DNA of 64,000 nt from Cyanobium sp. FACHB-13342 (lineage in GTDB: Bacteria > Cyanobacteriota > Cyanobacteriia > PCC-6307 > Cyanobiaceae). Positions 16,601 through 25,605 of this stretch are shown one piece after another. The stretch lies in the NCBI RefSeq assembly GCF_014697415.1, contig NZ_JACJRT010000011.1:62001-126000 (forward strand). The letters are read 5' to 3'. The number at the start of each line of letters is the position of its first letter. Positions within the stretch are counted from its first letter, which is position 1. Below the pieces are notes generated by a model. That model saw nothing but the letters and a program-made list of their open reading frames with translations. It did no database searches and was not told the origin of the DNA. Made by a program: the position numbers and the translations under genes.

Positions 16601-17808
16601 GAGGCGGGCAGCCGGTAACGGCTAATGATCTTCTGGGCAAAGGCGGGGATGTGGGCGTCCACCTTCTCGGGGTGATTCCGCCGAAGCCACAGGGCGTTGC
16701 GGGTGAAGTGGGAATCGATCGAGAAGCGGCCGTATTCCAGACCCTTGGGGCCAAAGCGCCCCACCACGCAGCCAATCAGATTGGCCAGCCACAGGGGCAG
16801 CTTCACCGCCTTGTCGTAGGCCTCAATGCCCTGCTGCACCGCCGCCAGGCGGTTGCCACCGCTGGTGACAGGTGCCACGTCGAGCTCGCTCTCCACCAGG
16901 TCGAGCAGCACCTGACCCTTCGGGTTGCGCACGGTGAGCCACTGGCGCCCGAACGTCGCCCCCATGTAGCCCACCACCAGATCGGCACCGGCATTGGTGT
17001 AGTCGAAGCAGCTCAGACAGCTCGGGGCGAACACGTCCTTGAGCTTCGGGGTGTCGAGCCCGAAGAAGGGCACCGTTTCCTCGCGGCCGTCGCTGTGGCG
17101 GAAGTGGATGCGGAAGTCCTGCATGAACTCGTAGTGCACCACCGTCTCCGGGGAGCTCACCGTGCTCTCCAGGAAGGTCTGCAGACCCTGCCGCGACACG
17201 TTGTCGACGCAGGGCAGCCCCAGGACATACAGCTCCTCGAGGGGCAGGGTGGGCTGCACCGCCCGCAGGGCCTGGATCTGGCAGCCCACACCGATGGCGA
17301 GCAGGCGGCGGATGCCGCTGCCGGGCAACTGCTCGAGCACCTCCAGGTTGGGCGACAGGGTGGGCTTGTTCACCCGGGCGCTGAGCACCTCCTCGGGGGT
17401 GCGGGCCAGCCGCGGCACGGGCGTGAAGCGATCGTCGTCGCTCTGGCCCACGCACAGCACCGCATCCACCAAGCCCGTTTCCAGGGCGCGCACACCGAGG
17501 CGGCTGACGATCCCCGTCCACTGGGCGCCCTCGATCGGCTGGGCCAGGCGGGCGGTGAGCATGCGCTGCTGCACGCCGAAGTAGAGCTCGTCGTCGTTGT
17601 CGAGGTCGCGGCTGCGGCCATGGGCTGCGGTTTCCATCGCCTCAAAGCGCTGGTTCAGGAAGGCGCAGCTGTCCTTGACGTAGGCCACCCAGCGGCTGTC
17701 ACACAGACCGCATTGGCTGCAGAGATCCTTGGCGGGATAGACGCTGCCCTTGGCCAGGGGCCGGGCTTTGTCGTGGGGCGCCTGCCCTTGGGGAGCACTG
17801 GCAGCCAT
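16597..17808 (-). CDS. bciB: 8-vinyl reductase, BciB/Slr1923 type (FrhB-like iron-sulfur flavoprotein)
   Basis: BciB reduces the 8-vinyl group of divinyl chlorophyllide/protochlorophyllide, giving monovinyl chlorophyll, and uses reduced ferredoxin. The 403-residue product has the FrhB-like N-terminal Cys cluster LCSQCGLCDSRWV and the family blocks AHGRSRDLDNDDELYFGV, IEGAQWTGIVSRL, RVNKPTLSPNLEVLEQL and IGVGCQIQALRAV. FAPSCLSCFDYTNAGADLV contributes a second Cys pair. These blocks closely match the Slr1923 protein as I remember it. Plant HCAR is a relative, so 7-hydroxymethyl-chlorophyll a reductase is the main alternative. It lies upstream of malQ with a 4-base overlap. Confidence 0.87.
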   Translation of the reverse strand: MAASAPQGQAPHDKARPLAKGSVYPAKDLCSQCGLCDSRWVAYVKDSCAFLNQRFEAMETAAHGRSRDLDNDDELYFGVQQRMLTARLAQPIEGAQWTGIVSRLGVRALETGLVDAVLCVGQSDDDRFTPVPRLARTPEEVLSARVNKPTLSPNLEVLEQLPGSGIRRLLAIGVGCQIQALRAVQPTLPLEELYVLGLPCVDNVSRQGLQTFLESTVSSPETVVHYEFMQDFRIHFRHSDGREETVPFFGLDTPKLKDVFAPSCLSCFDYTNAGADLVVGYMGATFGRQWLTVRNPKGQVLLDLVESELDVAPVTSGGNRLAAVQQGIEAYDKAVKLPLWLANLIGCVVGRFGPKGLEYGRFSIDSHFTRNALWLRRNHPEKVDAHIPAFAQKIISRYRLPAS

Positions 17809-17899
17809 CTACGGAGTCCCCTCGCCACATCAGCAGGGGCTCAACCTATCGGGTGCCGGCCGCAGGGGTGGGCCAAAGTGGATTGCCGCCCCAGCTCGA

Positions 17900-18850
17900 A
17901 TGGTCCGACGTCCCGCCCCGCCCAAGCTCCGCCGGGGGCCCGCCCTGGTGAGGGCGCTGGCGGCCATCGTGGGCGGGGTGGCCGGTCTGGGGCTGCTGGG
18001 CCTGCTCTGGCCCGAGCCCGACCGCGCCATCCAGCCGGTGCAGCAACTCACCCCGGCCGACCTGGCCAAACCCCCCAGCCGCAGCATCACCCTGCTGGTG
18101 ATCGGCCTGGACAGCGACCGTCCCGGGGATCGGCTGAACAGGGCCGCCCCACCGGGTCCGGCCAACGTCGATGCCCTGCTGCTGGTGCGGGTCAACCCCC
18201 AGGGGCCCCTGCAGGTGCTCACCCTGCCCACCAACCTGGCCGTGCAGTTGCCGGGCCAGACCAAGCCCGTCGGCCTGGGCCGCCTCTACCGGCTGGGCGG
18301 GCCGGCGCTCCTGGCTGATGCGGTGCGCAACCTGCTGGAGCTCGACTCCGGCCAACCGGAGCGCTACCTGGTGATGGGACGATCCACCCTGCGCAGCCTG
18401 GTGGATGGCCTGGGCAGCGTTTCCGCCAACCCCACCTTGGCCCTGCGGTACAACGACCGCAGCCAGTCGTTCTCGATCAACCTGCAGGGCGGCCTGCAAC
18501 GGCTAACGGGCAGCCAGGTGGAACAGCTGGCGCGCTACCGGGACCCCGCCCGGCCGGAGGACAGCCGGCAGGAGAACCAGCAACTGGTGCTGCGCAGCCT
18601 GTTGCGGGAGATGGCCCTGCCGGAGCAACTCGGCCAGCTCTCCGGGCTGGTGAAGTCGCTCAACGCCGGCGTGGTGACCAACCTGAGCCAATCGGAAACC
18701 CTGAGCCTGCTGGCCGCCGGCCTCAGCCACGGCGAAACGGTGCAGTTCAGCCGGGTGCCCCTGGCACCCGCCAGCGCCAACGTGCCCCTGCGCCAGATCG
18801 CCAGCACCGCCCCCGAGCCCCTCTGGCCGGCTCCGCCCACGGCCAACTGA
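17900..18850 (+). CDS. LytR-CpsA-Psr (LCP) family protein
   Basis: LCP proteins attach polysaccharide from a lipid carrier to the cell wall. After a basic start, this 316-residue product has one membrane anchor (ALVRALAAIVGGVAGLGLLGL, about 15-36). The LCP domain then shows SITLLVIGLDSDRP, NVDALLLVRVNPQGPLQVLTLP with the conserved Asp-Ala/Thr and the strand ending in the Arg/Asn position, and late VEQLARYRDPARPEDSRQENQ with the Arg-rich pyrophosphate site. The DxxR-type loop ends LPTNLAV rather than the more usual IPRDT. ATG 17900 is the first codon giving a normal N-terminus. Confidence 0.8.
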   Translation: MVRRPAPPKLRRGPALVRALAAIVGGVAGLGLLGLLWPEPDRAIQPVQQLTPADLAKPPSRSITLLVIGLDSDRPGDRLNRAAPPGPANVDALLLVRVNPQGPLQVLTLPTNLAVQLPGQTKPVGLGRLYRLGGPALLADAVRNLLELDSGQPERYLVMGRSTLRSLVDGLGSVSANPTLALRYNDRSQSFSINLQGGLQRLTGSQVEQLARYRDPARPEDSRQENQQLVLRSLLREMALPEQLGQLSGLVKSLNAGVVTNLSQSETLSLLAAGLSHGETVQFSRVPLAPASANVPLRQIASTAPEPLWPAPPTAN

Positions 18851-18852
18851 AC

Positions 18853-19362
18853 TCAGGCGTCGACGATCTGACGCCAGCGGAGTTCCAGGGCCCGGGCCAA
18901 CTGGCCCCGCTCGGCCCCGTCTAGCTCGGCGCCCTCTGGAGGGAGCCAGCCCAGCCAGGGCAGGCCGTCAGCGCGGCGGGCCTCCCTATCCCAGCTCCCG
19001 CCCCATTGCACCAGCCCCGCCAGGGGCACCTGCCACTGGAGCAGCAGGGCCACCATCGCCGCCGGCAGGCCGCTGTGGAGCTGGTCACCCGCCAGCAGCA
19101 GCAGCACGGGCTGGCGCCAGGCCCCCAGGGCTTCGGCCCAGTGGCCAACCCCGGGCAGGGGCAAGCCCGGATCCAGGGGCAGGGGCACCAGGCCCGGTCC
19201 CTGCTGGGCCAGGGGGGCAAGGGCCAGCTGGGGCACCCGATCAGCCAGGGGCCCACACCAGGGCAGGCCCAGGGCGGACGCCAGTGGCGGCCCGGCCTGC
19301 TGCTGCAGGGCAATCACGGCAGCGGCCGGACCGGCGGCCACCAGCACCAGGGGGCGCGGCAT
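18853..19362 (-). CDS. conserved hypothetical protein
   Basis: I do not recognise this protein of about 169 residues. It is Leu/Pro/Gly/Trp-rich with strand-like hydrophobic runs (PLVLVAAGPAAAVIAL and PVLLLLAGDQLHSGLPAAM) and a Trp-rich segment (LVQWGGSWD, LPWLGWLPPEG), and it ends in a charged helix. It looks soluble and alpha/beta. The start is uncertain: ATG 19362, ATG 19383 and GTG 19395 are all in frame. It is convergent with the LCP gene (2 bases apart) and divergent from prs, with which it shares a short intergenic region. Confidence 0.55.
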   Translation of the reverse strand: MPRPLVLVAAGPAAAVIALQQQAGPPLASALGLPWCGPLADRVPQLALAPLAQQGPGLVPLPLDPGLPLPGVGHWAEALGAWRQPVLLLLAGDQLHSGLPAAMVALLLQWQVPLAGLVQWGGSWDREARRADGLPWLGWLPPEGAELDGAERGQLARALELRWRQIVDA

Positions 19363-19451
19363 TCCAAGCCTGGAAAGCGTCATGGATGTTTGCACTAGGG
19401 GGGCGGGCTCGCTTCTACGATCAGGTTTCAGCCGACGCGTCCGCGCCCGCC

Positions 19452-20462
19452 GTGACCAGTTTCCTGACCGCTGATCGCGTGGCGCCCCAGGGCAGCGCGA
19501 CCCAGTCGACTCACGACACCCGCCGGCTGCGCCTGTTCAGTGGCACCTCGAACCAGGCCCTGGCCAGGGAAATCGGCGCCTACCTGGGGGTGCCCGACGG
19601 CCCGCGGGTGATCAAGCGCTTTGCCGACGGCGAGCTCTACATCCAGATCCAGGAATCGATTCGCGGCTGCGATGTGTTCCTGATCCAGCCCACCTGCGCT
19701 CCGGTGAACGATCACCTGATGGAGCTGCTGATCATGGTGGACGCCTGCAAGCGGGCCTCCGCCCGCCAGATCACCGCCGTGATCCCCTATTACGGCTACG
19801 CCCGCGCCGACCGCAAGACGGCGGGGCGCGAATCGATCACGGCCAAGTTGGTGGCCAACCTGCTGGCCAAGAGCGGGGTGGATCGGGTGCTGGCCATGGA
19901 CCTGCACTCGGCCCAGATCCAGGGCTACTTCGACATCCCCTGCGACCACATCTACGGCTCGCCGGTGCTGGTGGACTACCTGCGCACCCGCGACCTGGGC
20001 GAGGTGGTGGTGGTGTCGCCGGACGTGGGCGGTGTGGCGCGGGCGCGGGCCTTCGCCAAGCAGATGAACGATGCCCCCCTGGCCATCATCGACAAGCGCC
20101 GCTCCGGCCACAACGTGGCCGAAAGCCTCACGGTGATCGGCGATGTGGCCGGCAAGACGGCCATCCTGATCGATGACATGATCGACACCGGCGGCACCAT
20201 CTGCGCCGGGGCCCGCCTGCTGCGCCAGCGCGGCGCCACCCGGGTGCTGGCCTGCGCCACCCACGCGGTGTTTTCTCCGCCGGCGGTTGAGCGGCTGTCG
20301 GAACCGGGCCTGTTTGAGGAGGTGCTCGTCACCAACAGCATTCCCCGCAGCGACGACGGCCGCTTCCCCCAGCTGCAGGTGTTGTCGGTAGCCAACATGC
20401 TCGGCGAAGCCATCTGGCGCATCCACGAGGAGAGCTCGGTGAGCTCGATGTTCCGCCGCTGA
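19452..20462 (+). CDS. prs: ribose-phosphate pyrophosphokinase (PRPP synthase)
   Basis: Prs makes PRPP from ribose 5-phosphate and ATP for nucleotide, His and Trp synthesis. The 336-residue product has LRLFSGTSN at the substrate strand, FADGELYIQIQESIRG, the ATP flexible-loop region IPYYGYARADRKTAGRE, the metal site MDLHSAQIQGYFDIP, SPDVGGVARAR and the PRPP loop ILIDDMIDTGGTI. GTG at 19452 matches the MTSFLTA-type N-terminus I remember from related cyanobacteria. The frame extends further upstream without a better start. Length is normal. Confidence 0.96.
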   Translation: MTSFLTADRVAPQGSATQSTHDTRRLRLFSGTSNQALAREIGAYLGVPDGPRVIKRFADGELYIQIQESIRGCDVFLIQPTCAPVNDHLMELLIMVDACKRASARQITAVIPYYGYARADRKTAGRESITAKLVANLLAKSGVDRVLAMDLHSAQIQGYFDIPCDHIYGSPVLVDYLRTRDLGEVVVVSPDVGGVARARAFAKQMNDAPLAIIDKRRSGHNVAESLTVIGDVAGKTAILIDDMIDTGGTICAGARLLRQRGATRVLACATHAVFSPPAVERLSEPGLFEEVLVTNSIPRSDDGRFPQLQVLSVANMLGEAIWRIHEESSVSSMFRR

Positions 20463-20467
20463 GCCCC

Positions 20468-21706
20468 TTGCGCCGCCCCCCTGCCCGGTTGCGCCGCGGC
20501 GCCCGGCTCAAGGCCTTCCTGCCCGCGGCGGTGAGCCTGCTGGTCACCCTGCCTTGGGCCCTCTCGGCCGCCGCCGCCGGGCCCCTGCCGGGCCAGCCGC
20601 CCCCGCGCCGCATTGGCGTGTGGCTCACCAACAGCCCCAGCCCCCTCTACTACGACCCGGCCCGCATTGACCGGGCCGTGAACGAGCTGGCCGACGCCGG
20701 CTTCAACACCCTCTACCCCAACGTGTGGAGTCGGGGGGCCACCTTCCACCGGTCCCGCCATGCCCCGCTGGAGCCGGCCCTGGAGCAGGCCAACCCCAAC
20801 CTCGATCCGATCTGCCGCTTCACCCAGGCCGCCCACCGGCGCGGGCTGCAGGTGATCCCCTGGTTTGAGTACGGGCTGATGGAGCCCGCGGATGCCGCGG
20901 TGGTGCGGCAGCACCCGGAGTGGGTGCTGCAACGGCGCGATGGCAGCAGCACGATGGCCATGCACGGCAAGCCGATGGTGTGGCTCAACCCGGCCCATCC
21001 CGGCGTGCGGGAGCGGTTCCTGGGGTTGATCAGCGAGATCGTGCAGCGCTGCAGCGTCGACGGCATCCAGCTCGACGACCACTTCGCCTGGCCGGTGGAA
21101 CTGGGCTACGACCCCTTCAGCCGCGCCCGTTACCTCCAGGACACCGGCCGCGAGCCCCCCGAGGACCACACCGACCGGGCCTGGATGCGCTGGCGGCGCC
21201 AGCAGCTCACCGGGCTGCTGCGGGAGCTGCGGGGGCAGCTCAAGCGACTGGATGCCCCGGCGGGGTCGGTGCCGAAGCGCACGGTGATCAGCCTCTCGCC
21301 CGGACCCTTCCGCTTTGCCTACAACCACTGGCTCCAGGACTGGGAGCTCTGGGCCCTGGGCGAGCTGATCGACGACCTGGTGGTGCAGAACTACGCCTAC
21401 TCGGTGCAGGGCTTCGAGAAAGACCTCAACCAGCCCGCCCTGGTGAAGGCGCGCAGCTGGGGCATGCCCGTGGAGATCGGCATCCTGGCGGGCTTCGGCG
21501 GCCGCACGCCCCCCATGGCCACCCTGGCCCAGAAGACCCAGTTGGCGGCCAGCAAGGGCCACGGCGTGATCTATTTCTACTGGGAAGGCCTGTGGGGGCT
21601 GCACGCCGGGCCGGAGGGCGCGGCCTACCGCCAGGCCGCCTTCCGCCAGCTGCACCAGAGCCTGAATGGCCCCCTGCGCCCGCCGCCGCCCCTGCCCCTG
21701 CGCTGA
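20468..21706 (+). CDS. secreted GHL10-type glycoside hydrolase-like protein
   Basis: This 412-residue protein belongs to the DUF187/GHL10 family, which has a glycoside hydrolase-like TIM barrel related to YngK. A basic n-region (RRPPARLRRGARLK) and hydrophobic core (AAVSLLVTLPWALSAAAAG) form a signal peptide. IGVWLTNSPSPLYYD, NTLYPNVWSRGATFH, VIPWFEYGLM, DGIQLDDHFAWP and DDLVVQNYAYS fit the barrel strands; Glu and Asp in these could be catalytic. The substrate is unknown, perhaps cell-wall glycan. The TTG start at 20468 is 5 bases after prs, suggesting an operon. Confidence 0.82.
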   Translation: MRRPPARLRRGARLKAFLPAAVSLLVTLPWALSAAAAGPLPGQPPPRRIGVWLTNSPSPLYYDPARIDRAVNELADAGFNTLYPNVWSRGATFHRSRHAPLEPALEQANPNLDPICRFTQAAHRRGLQVIPWFEYGLMEPADAAVVRQHPEWVLQRRDGSSTMAMHGKPMVWLNPAHPGVRERFLGLISEIVQRCSVDGIQLDDHFAWPVELGYDPFSRARYLQDTGREPPEDHTDRAWMRWRRQQLTGLLRELRGQLKRLDAPAGSVPKRTVISLSPGPFRFAYNHWLQDWELWALGELIDDLVVQNYAYSVQGFEKDLNQPALVKARSWGMPVEIGILAGFGGRTPPMATLAQKTQLAASKGHGVIYFYWEGLWGLHAGPEGAAYRQAAFRQLHQSLNGPLRPPPPLPLR

Positions 21707-21709
21707 GGC

Positions 21710-24394
21710 CTAACCCGCCCCCAGGCACTGGCTCACCACCTCGCCGGTGTTGGGCGAGAGGGGGGCGGCGGCGAGCTGCTCGAGGACTGCACGCATCGCG
21801 GCCGCGCGGCCCGGGCCGTAGCTCTGCCAGCGGCTGAACACCTTGGCCAACCGTGAGGCGGTGATCGGGTTGCGCTGGTCGAGCTCGGCGATGCGCTCCG
21901 CCATGAAGCGGTAGCCGGCGCCATCGGCGGCGTGGAACACCGGCGCATTGCCCGCCAGGCCGCCCAGCACGGCCCGCACGGAATTGGGCGCGGCCGGATC
22001 GAAGCGGGGATGGGCCAGCAGCCGATCCACCCGCTCCAACCCATCGGCGAAGGGGGCCGAGGCCTCAAGGGCAAACCAGGCATCGAGGATCACGGGTTTG
22101 TCCTGCCAGCGCTGGTAGAAGGCCTCCAGCGCCTGCTGCCGCTCGGGAAGCGGGTGGGCTTGCAGGGCCCGCAGGCCGGCGCGGGCCAGGGTCATGGAGG
22201 GGCCCCGCACCGCCGCGGCCGCCGCCGCGCAGACGGCCCCGTCGCCAGCCGCCACCCGCCAGCTCCACACCGTGCCGGTGAGCAGGCGATCGCCATTGCC
22301 CTCGGGCCAGGCCAACCCCCACTGGGGGGTGCAACGCTCCAGGGCCGCCGCCAGGGGCTCGGCCAGGGCGGTGCCAAACCGCTGCTGCAGGGCCATCAGG
22401 GCGGCAAACAGGGCCGGCGGATCGGGTTCCTGGCCGGCGGCCGTGGCGGCATCCTCCAGCTCGGGCATGCCCGGCAGCGCCATCAGCACGCTGCGGCTGG
22501 CCTCCGACAGGGAGGGGTCCGCCAGGATCCGGCCAAAGGCATCGATCAGCTCCTCCTCCAGCAGACCATCGGAACCACCGGCGGCCCGGGCCAGCACGGC
22601 CTGGCGCAACAGCACCTGGCCCGCATCCCAGCGGGCGAAGGGGTCGCTGTCGGCCGCCAGCAGGTGCACCAGCTCGGCGGTGGGCCGCCCCATCTCGAGC
22701 ACCACCGGGGCGGAGAACTGGCGCAGCAGCGAGAGGGCAGGCGGATGGGCCTGGCGCGGCAGCCCCACCAGACGCAGGGTTTGGTCGGGCTGGTCGATCA
22801 CCAGCAGGCGGGTGGCCTGGCCCCAGGAGGGCGGCAGGGGTGCGGCGGCGGCCTCCTCTCCCTCCAGCTGAACGGGCAGGGGATCGCCGGCCTGGTCAAG
22901 CAGCCCCAGGGCCAAGGGAATCACCAGCGCCATCTTGTCGGCCTGGCCGGGGGTGGCGGGGGTGTGCTGCTGCACGTGCAGCTCGAGCACGCCGGCCTCC
23001 CCATCCCAATGGCGCTGGATGTGCAGCCGCGGCGTGCCGGCCTGGTGGTACCAGCGGCGGAACTGGGCAAAGTCAAATGTCGCCTGCCCGGCGGCGGCAT
23101 CCTGCATCGCCTGCACGAAGTCTTCGCAGGTGGCGGCGGTGCCGTCGTGACGGCTCACGTACAGCGCCATCCCCCGCATGAACGTCTCCTCCCCCAGCAG
23201 GGTGTGGAGGCAGCGGATCACCTCGGATCCCTTCTCGTAGATCGTCGTGGTGTAAAAGTTGTCGATCGCCTGGTAGGCATCGGGTTGCACCGGATGGGCC
23301 GTGGGGCCGGCATCCTCCCGGAACTGGGTGTTGCGCAGCATCGCCACGTTCTCGATGCGGTTGAGCGCCGCACCGTGCAGATCGGCCGTGAAGCTCTGAT
23401 CCCGGAACACGGTGAGGCCCTCCTTCAGCGACAGCTGGAACCAGTCGCGGCAGGTGATGCGGTTGCCGGTCCAGTTGTGGAAATACTCATGGGCTATCAC
23501 GCTCTCGATCCGCTCGAGCTCGCCGTCGGTGGCGGTTTCGGCATCGGCAAGCACCAGCTTGGAGTTGAAGATGTTGAGGCTCTTGTTCTCCATCGCGCCC
23601 ATGTTGAAGTGGCGCACCGCCACGATGTTGAACTCATCGAGGTCGTATTCGAGGCCGTAGCGCTGCTCATCCCAGGCCATCGAGCGCTGCAGGGAGGCCA
23701 TGGCGTGGGCGGTGTAGGGCGCATCGCCCGGCTCCACGTGGATGCGCAGGGCCACCGACCGGCCGCTGGCGGTGGTGAAGCTGCCGCGCACCTCCTCGAG
23801 TCGGCCGGCCACCAGGGCGAACAGATAGGAGGGCTTGGGGAAGGGATCGTCCCAGATGGCGTAGTGGCGGCCGCCCTCCAACCCACCGGTTTCGACGCAG
23901 TTGCCGTTGGAGAGCAGCACCGGGCAGCTGGCGACATCGGCTTCGATCCGCACCCGGAAGCGGCTGAGCAGGTCGGGACGGTCGGGGTGGAAGGTGATGT
24001 GGCGGAACCCCTCCGCCTCGCACTGGGTGGTGAACAGCCCGCCGCTCACGTACAGCCCTTCGAGACTGGTGTTGGTTTCCGGGTGGATCCGCACCCGGCT
24101 CTCCAGCTGGAAGGGGCCCGCGGGGGGCGCGGGAATCAGCAGCTGGTCGTTGCCGAGCTGATAGGCCGCCGGCTCCAGCAACCGGCCATCGAGCCGCAGC
24201 TCGATCAGCTCCAGATCCACCCCTTGGAGCACCAGGGGCTCAGGCAACTCCCCAGCGGACCCAGCGGCGGGATTGGGGCGGAAGGCCAGCTGGGCCACCA
24301 CTTCGGTGTGGTCGGGGTGCAGCTGCACCGTCAGGTCGGTGCGGTCGAGCAGATAGGGCGCCGGACGGTAGTCGGCGAGGCGCACCAGGGCCAT
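21710..24394 (-). CDS. pepN: aminopeptidase N (M1 family zinc metallopeptidase)
   Basis: PepN removes N-terminal residues from peptides in the cytoplasm. The 894-residue protein has the M1 domains in order: an N-terminal beta saddle, the exopeptidase motif GAMENKSLNIFN, and the zinc site HEYFHNWTGNRITCRDWF. The third zinc ligand Glu sits in SLKEGLTVFRDQ. A beta-sandwich and the long C-terminal alpha superhelix (DUF3458-type) complete it. Length agrees with E. coli PepN (about 870). It is convergent with the GHL10 gene, 3 bases apart, and follows a small secreted-protein gene. Confidence 0.96.
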   Translation of the reverse strand: MALVRLADYRPAPYLLDRTDLTVQLHPDHTEVVAQLAFRPNPAAGSAGELPEPLVLQGVDLELIELRLDGRLLEPAAYQLGNDQLLIPAPPAGPFQLESRVRIHPETNTSLEGLYVSGGLFTTQCEAEGFRHITFHPDRPDLLSRFRVRIEADVASCPVLLSNGNCVETGGLEGGRHYAIWDDPFPKPSYLFALVAGRLEEVRGSFTTASGRSVALRIHVEPGDAPYTAHAMASLQRSMAWDEQRYGLEYDLDEFNIVAVRHFNMGAMENKSLNIFNSKLVLADAETATDGELERIESVIAHEYFHNWTGNRITCRDWFQLSLKEGLTVFRDQSFTADLHGAALNRIENVAMLRNTQFREDAGPTAHPVQPDAYQAIDNFYTTTIYEKGSEVIRCLHTLLGEETFMRGMALYVSRHDGTAATCEDFVQAMQDAAAGQATFDFAQFRRWYHQAGTPRLHIQRHWDGEAGVLELHVQQHTPATPGQADKMALVIPLALGLLDQAGDPLPVQLEGEEAAAAPLPPSWGQATRLLVIDQPDQTLRLVGLPRQAHPPALSLLRQFSAPVVLEMGRPTAELVHLLAADSDPFARWDAGQVLLRQAVLARAAGGSDGLLEEELIDAFGRILADPSLSEASRSVLMALPGMPELEDAATAAGQEPDPPALFAALMALQQRFGTALAEPLAAALERCTPQWGLAWPEGNGDRLLTGTVWSWRVAAGDGAVCAAAAAAVRGPSMTLARAGLRALQAHPLPERQQALEAFYQRWQDKPVILDAWFALEASAPFADGLERVDRLLAHPRFDPAAPNSVRAVLGGLAGNAPVFHAADGAGYRFMAERIAELDQRNPITASRLAKVFSRWQSYGPGRAAAMRAVLEQLAAAPLSPNTGEVVSQCLGAG

Positions 24395-24400
24395 GGGGAC

Positions 24401-24862
24401 TTACTTGCTGGGGGAGGCGGGCTTGGGGGTGGGTTGGGTCGCGGGCTTCGCGACGGGCTTGGGGGCCGGTTGCTTGAGGGCGTCCTGCACCTTGGCCATC
24501 ACGTCGGCGGGCACCTCCTTGGGGCAGATCTCGGCGGCGCCAAGCACGGCGGAGTTGATCGAGCCCTTGCGCAGGTCATCGAGGCTGAGGGGCTTGGGCC
24601 CCACCTGGGTGATCACGCCGTCGTGCTGGCCCTGGATCAACTGGGCGACCGTCTCGCCGGCGATGCCCACAGCCTTGTCGAAGGGCACCCCGGCGCCCCG
24701 GGCGATGCAGACATTCACCGCCGCAATCCGGGTGTAGAGGTTCATCTCTGCCTCGGTGGCCGGAGCCGCCAGGGCTGTGGCCGGGGCCAGCACGAGCGGC
24801 AGCACCAGCAGGGGGGCCACCAACAGGGGGGCGGCAAGCGACAACGCGGAGCGGGGCATCAT
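24401..24862 (-). CDS. small secreted protein, unidentified
   Basis: The product of about 153 residues starts with a signal peptide (SALSLAAPLLVAPLLVLPLVLAP, cleavage likely near ATALA-AP). A compact helical domain follows with MNLYTRIAAVNVCIARGAG, FDKAVGIAGETVAQLIQ and GSINSAVLGAAEICPKEVP; the two Cys could form a disulfide. The tail is Pro/Lys-rich (KPVAKPATQPTPKP). I recall similar short proteins in picocyanobacteria, sometimes labelled cAMP phosphodiesterase, but nothing in the sequence supports that activity. ATG 24862 or 24859 is preferred over 24895. Confidence 0.68.
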   Translation of the reverse strand: MMPRSALSLAAPLLVAPLLVLPLVLAPATALAAPATEAEMNLYTRIAAVNVCIARGAGVPFDKAVGIAGETVAQLIQGQHDGVITQVGPKPLSLDDLRKGSINSAVLGAAEICPKEVPADVMAKVQDALKQPAPKPVAKPATQPTPKPASPSK

Positions 24863-24919
24863 GAAAGCCGAAGGCGGGACATCAGATGCAGCCATGCTGC
24901 TGCATCGGGGCTGGCCCCA

Positions 24920-25525
24920 TCAGGGCTCGGACGCGGGGCCCGAGGCCAGGGCCGCGCCGGCCTCCTCCACCCGGATTTCGTGGTGGGTTTCCGCCAGCTC
25001 CAACACCCCGTCCTTCCAGGAATAGATCGAGCGGGAGCGGTAGCGGTCCTGGTCCACCAAACGAATGTGCTCAAGGATGTCCCACTCCTGATAGTGCGAC
25101 TCGAAGATCAGCTCGTGCTCATCCACCTGGCGGATCTGGCTCTTGGTGGGGGTGCCACAGAGGTAGCCGCGGCTGCGCCGCAGCTGGTGGCCGCAGAGGT
25201 AGGCCTCCATGGTGCCCGTGGGCACATAGCGGGGTTTCTTGTCGAAAAACTCGTACTCCTGCTCGGGCCACCAGGTGAACCGGTAGGCCGCATCGCCCTG
25301 CACCGGTTCGCTGAAGGTCTCCACCCGCAGCATCATGTCGACGCGCAGGGCCTCGCCATCCGCAAAGAAATACAACCGGCGCGAGCGCCACAGGCCGAGA
25401 TTGCGGGCAAACCAACGCCGCAGATTGCTGTCGAGCTGGATGCGGGGTCGCGGCAGGGCCGCACTGGCAGACCCATCGGCCGGCAACGGATGCCTGGCGG
25501 GGCTGAGGTCCGAAAGCATGCTCAT
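24920..25525 (-). CDS. CpcS/CpeS-like phycobiliprotein lyase family protein
   Basis: This 201-residue protein appears to have the lipocalin-like fold of CpcS/CpeS lyases, which attach bilins to Cys residues of phycobiliproteins. The supporting pattern is an early helix with WFARNLGLWRSRRLYFF, a central GTMEAYL strand, RSRGYLCGTPTKSQ, then LIFESHYQEWDILEHIRL, DQDRYRSRSIYSW and a final ETHHEIRV strand. These correspond in order to the RDRGY, EERIW/EEIRL, RxR and CSEIR blocks of CpcS/CpeS as I remember them. The bilin and target are unknown. It could also be a non-lyase paralogue. Confidence 0.58.
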   Translation of the reverse strand: MSMLSDLSPARHPLPADGSASAALPRPRIQLDSNLRRWFARNLGLWRSRRLYFFADGEALRVDMMLRVETFSEPVQGDAAYRFTWWPEQEYEFFDKKPRYVPTGTMEAYLCGHQLRRSRGYLCGTPTKSQIRQVDEHELIFESHYQEWDILEHIRLVDQDRYRSRSIYSWKDGVLELAETHHEIRVEEAGAALASGPASEP

Positions 25526-25605
25526 GACATCCCGGCCCTTGGGCGCACGGCATTGAATGAACTAGTCATAGCGAGGATGGGCCGCACTGGCTCAATCCCC
25601 ATAGG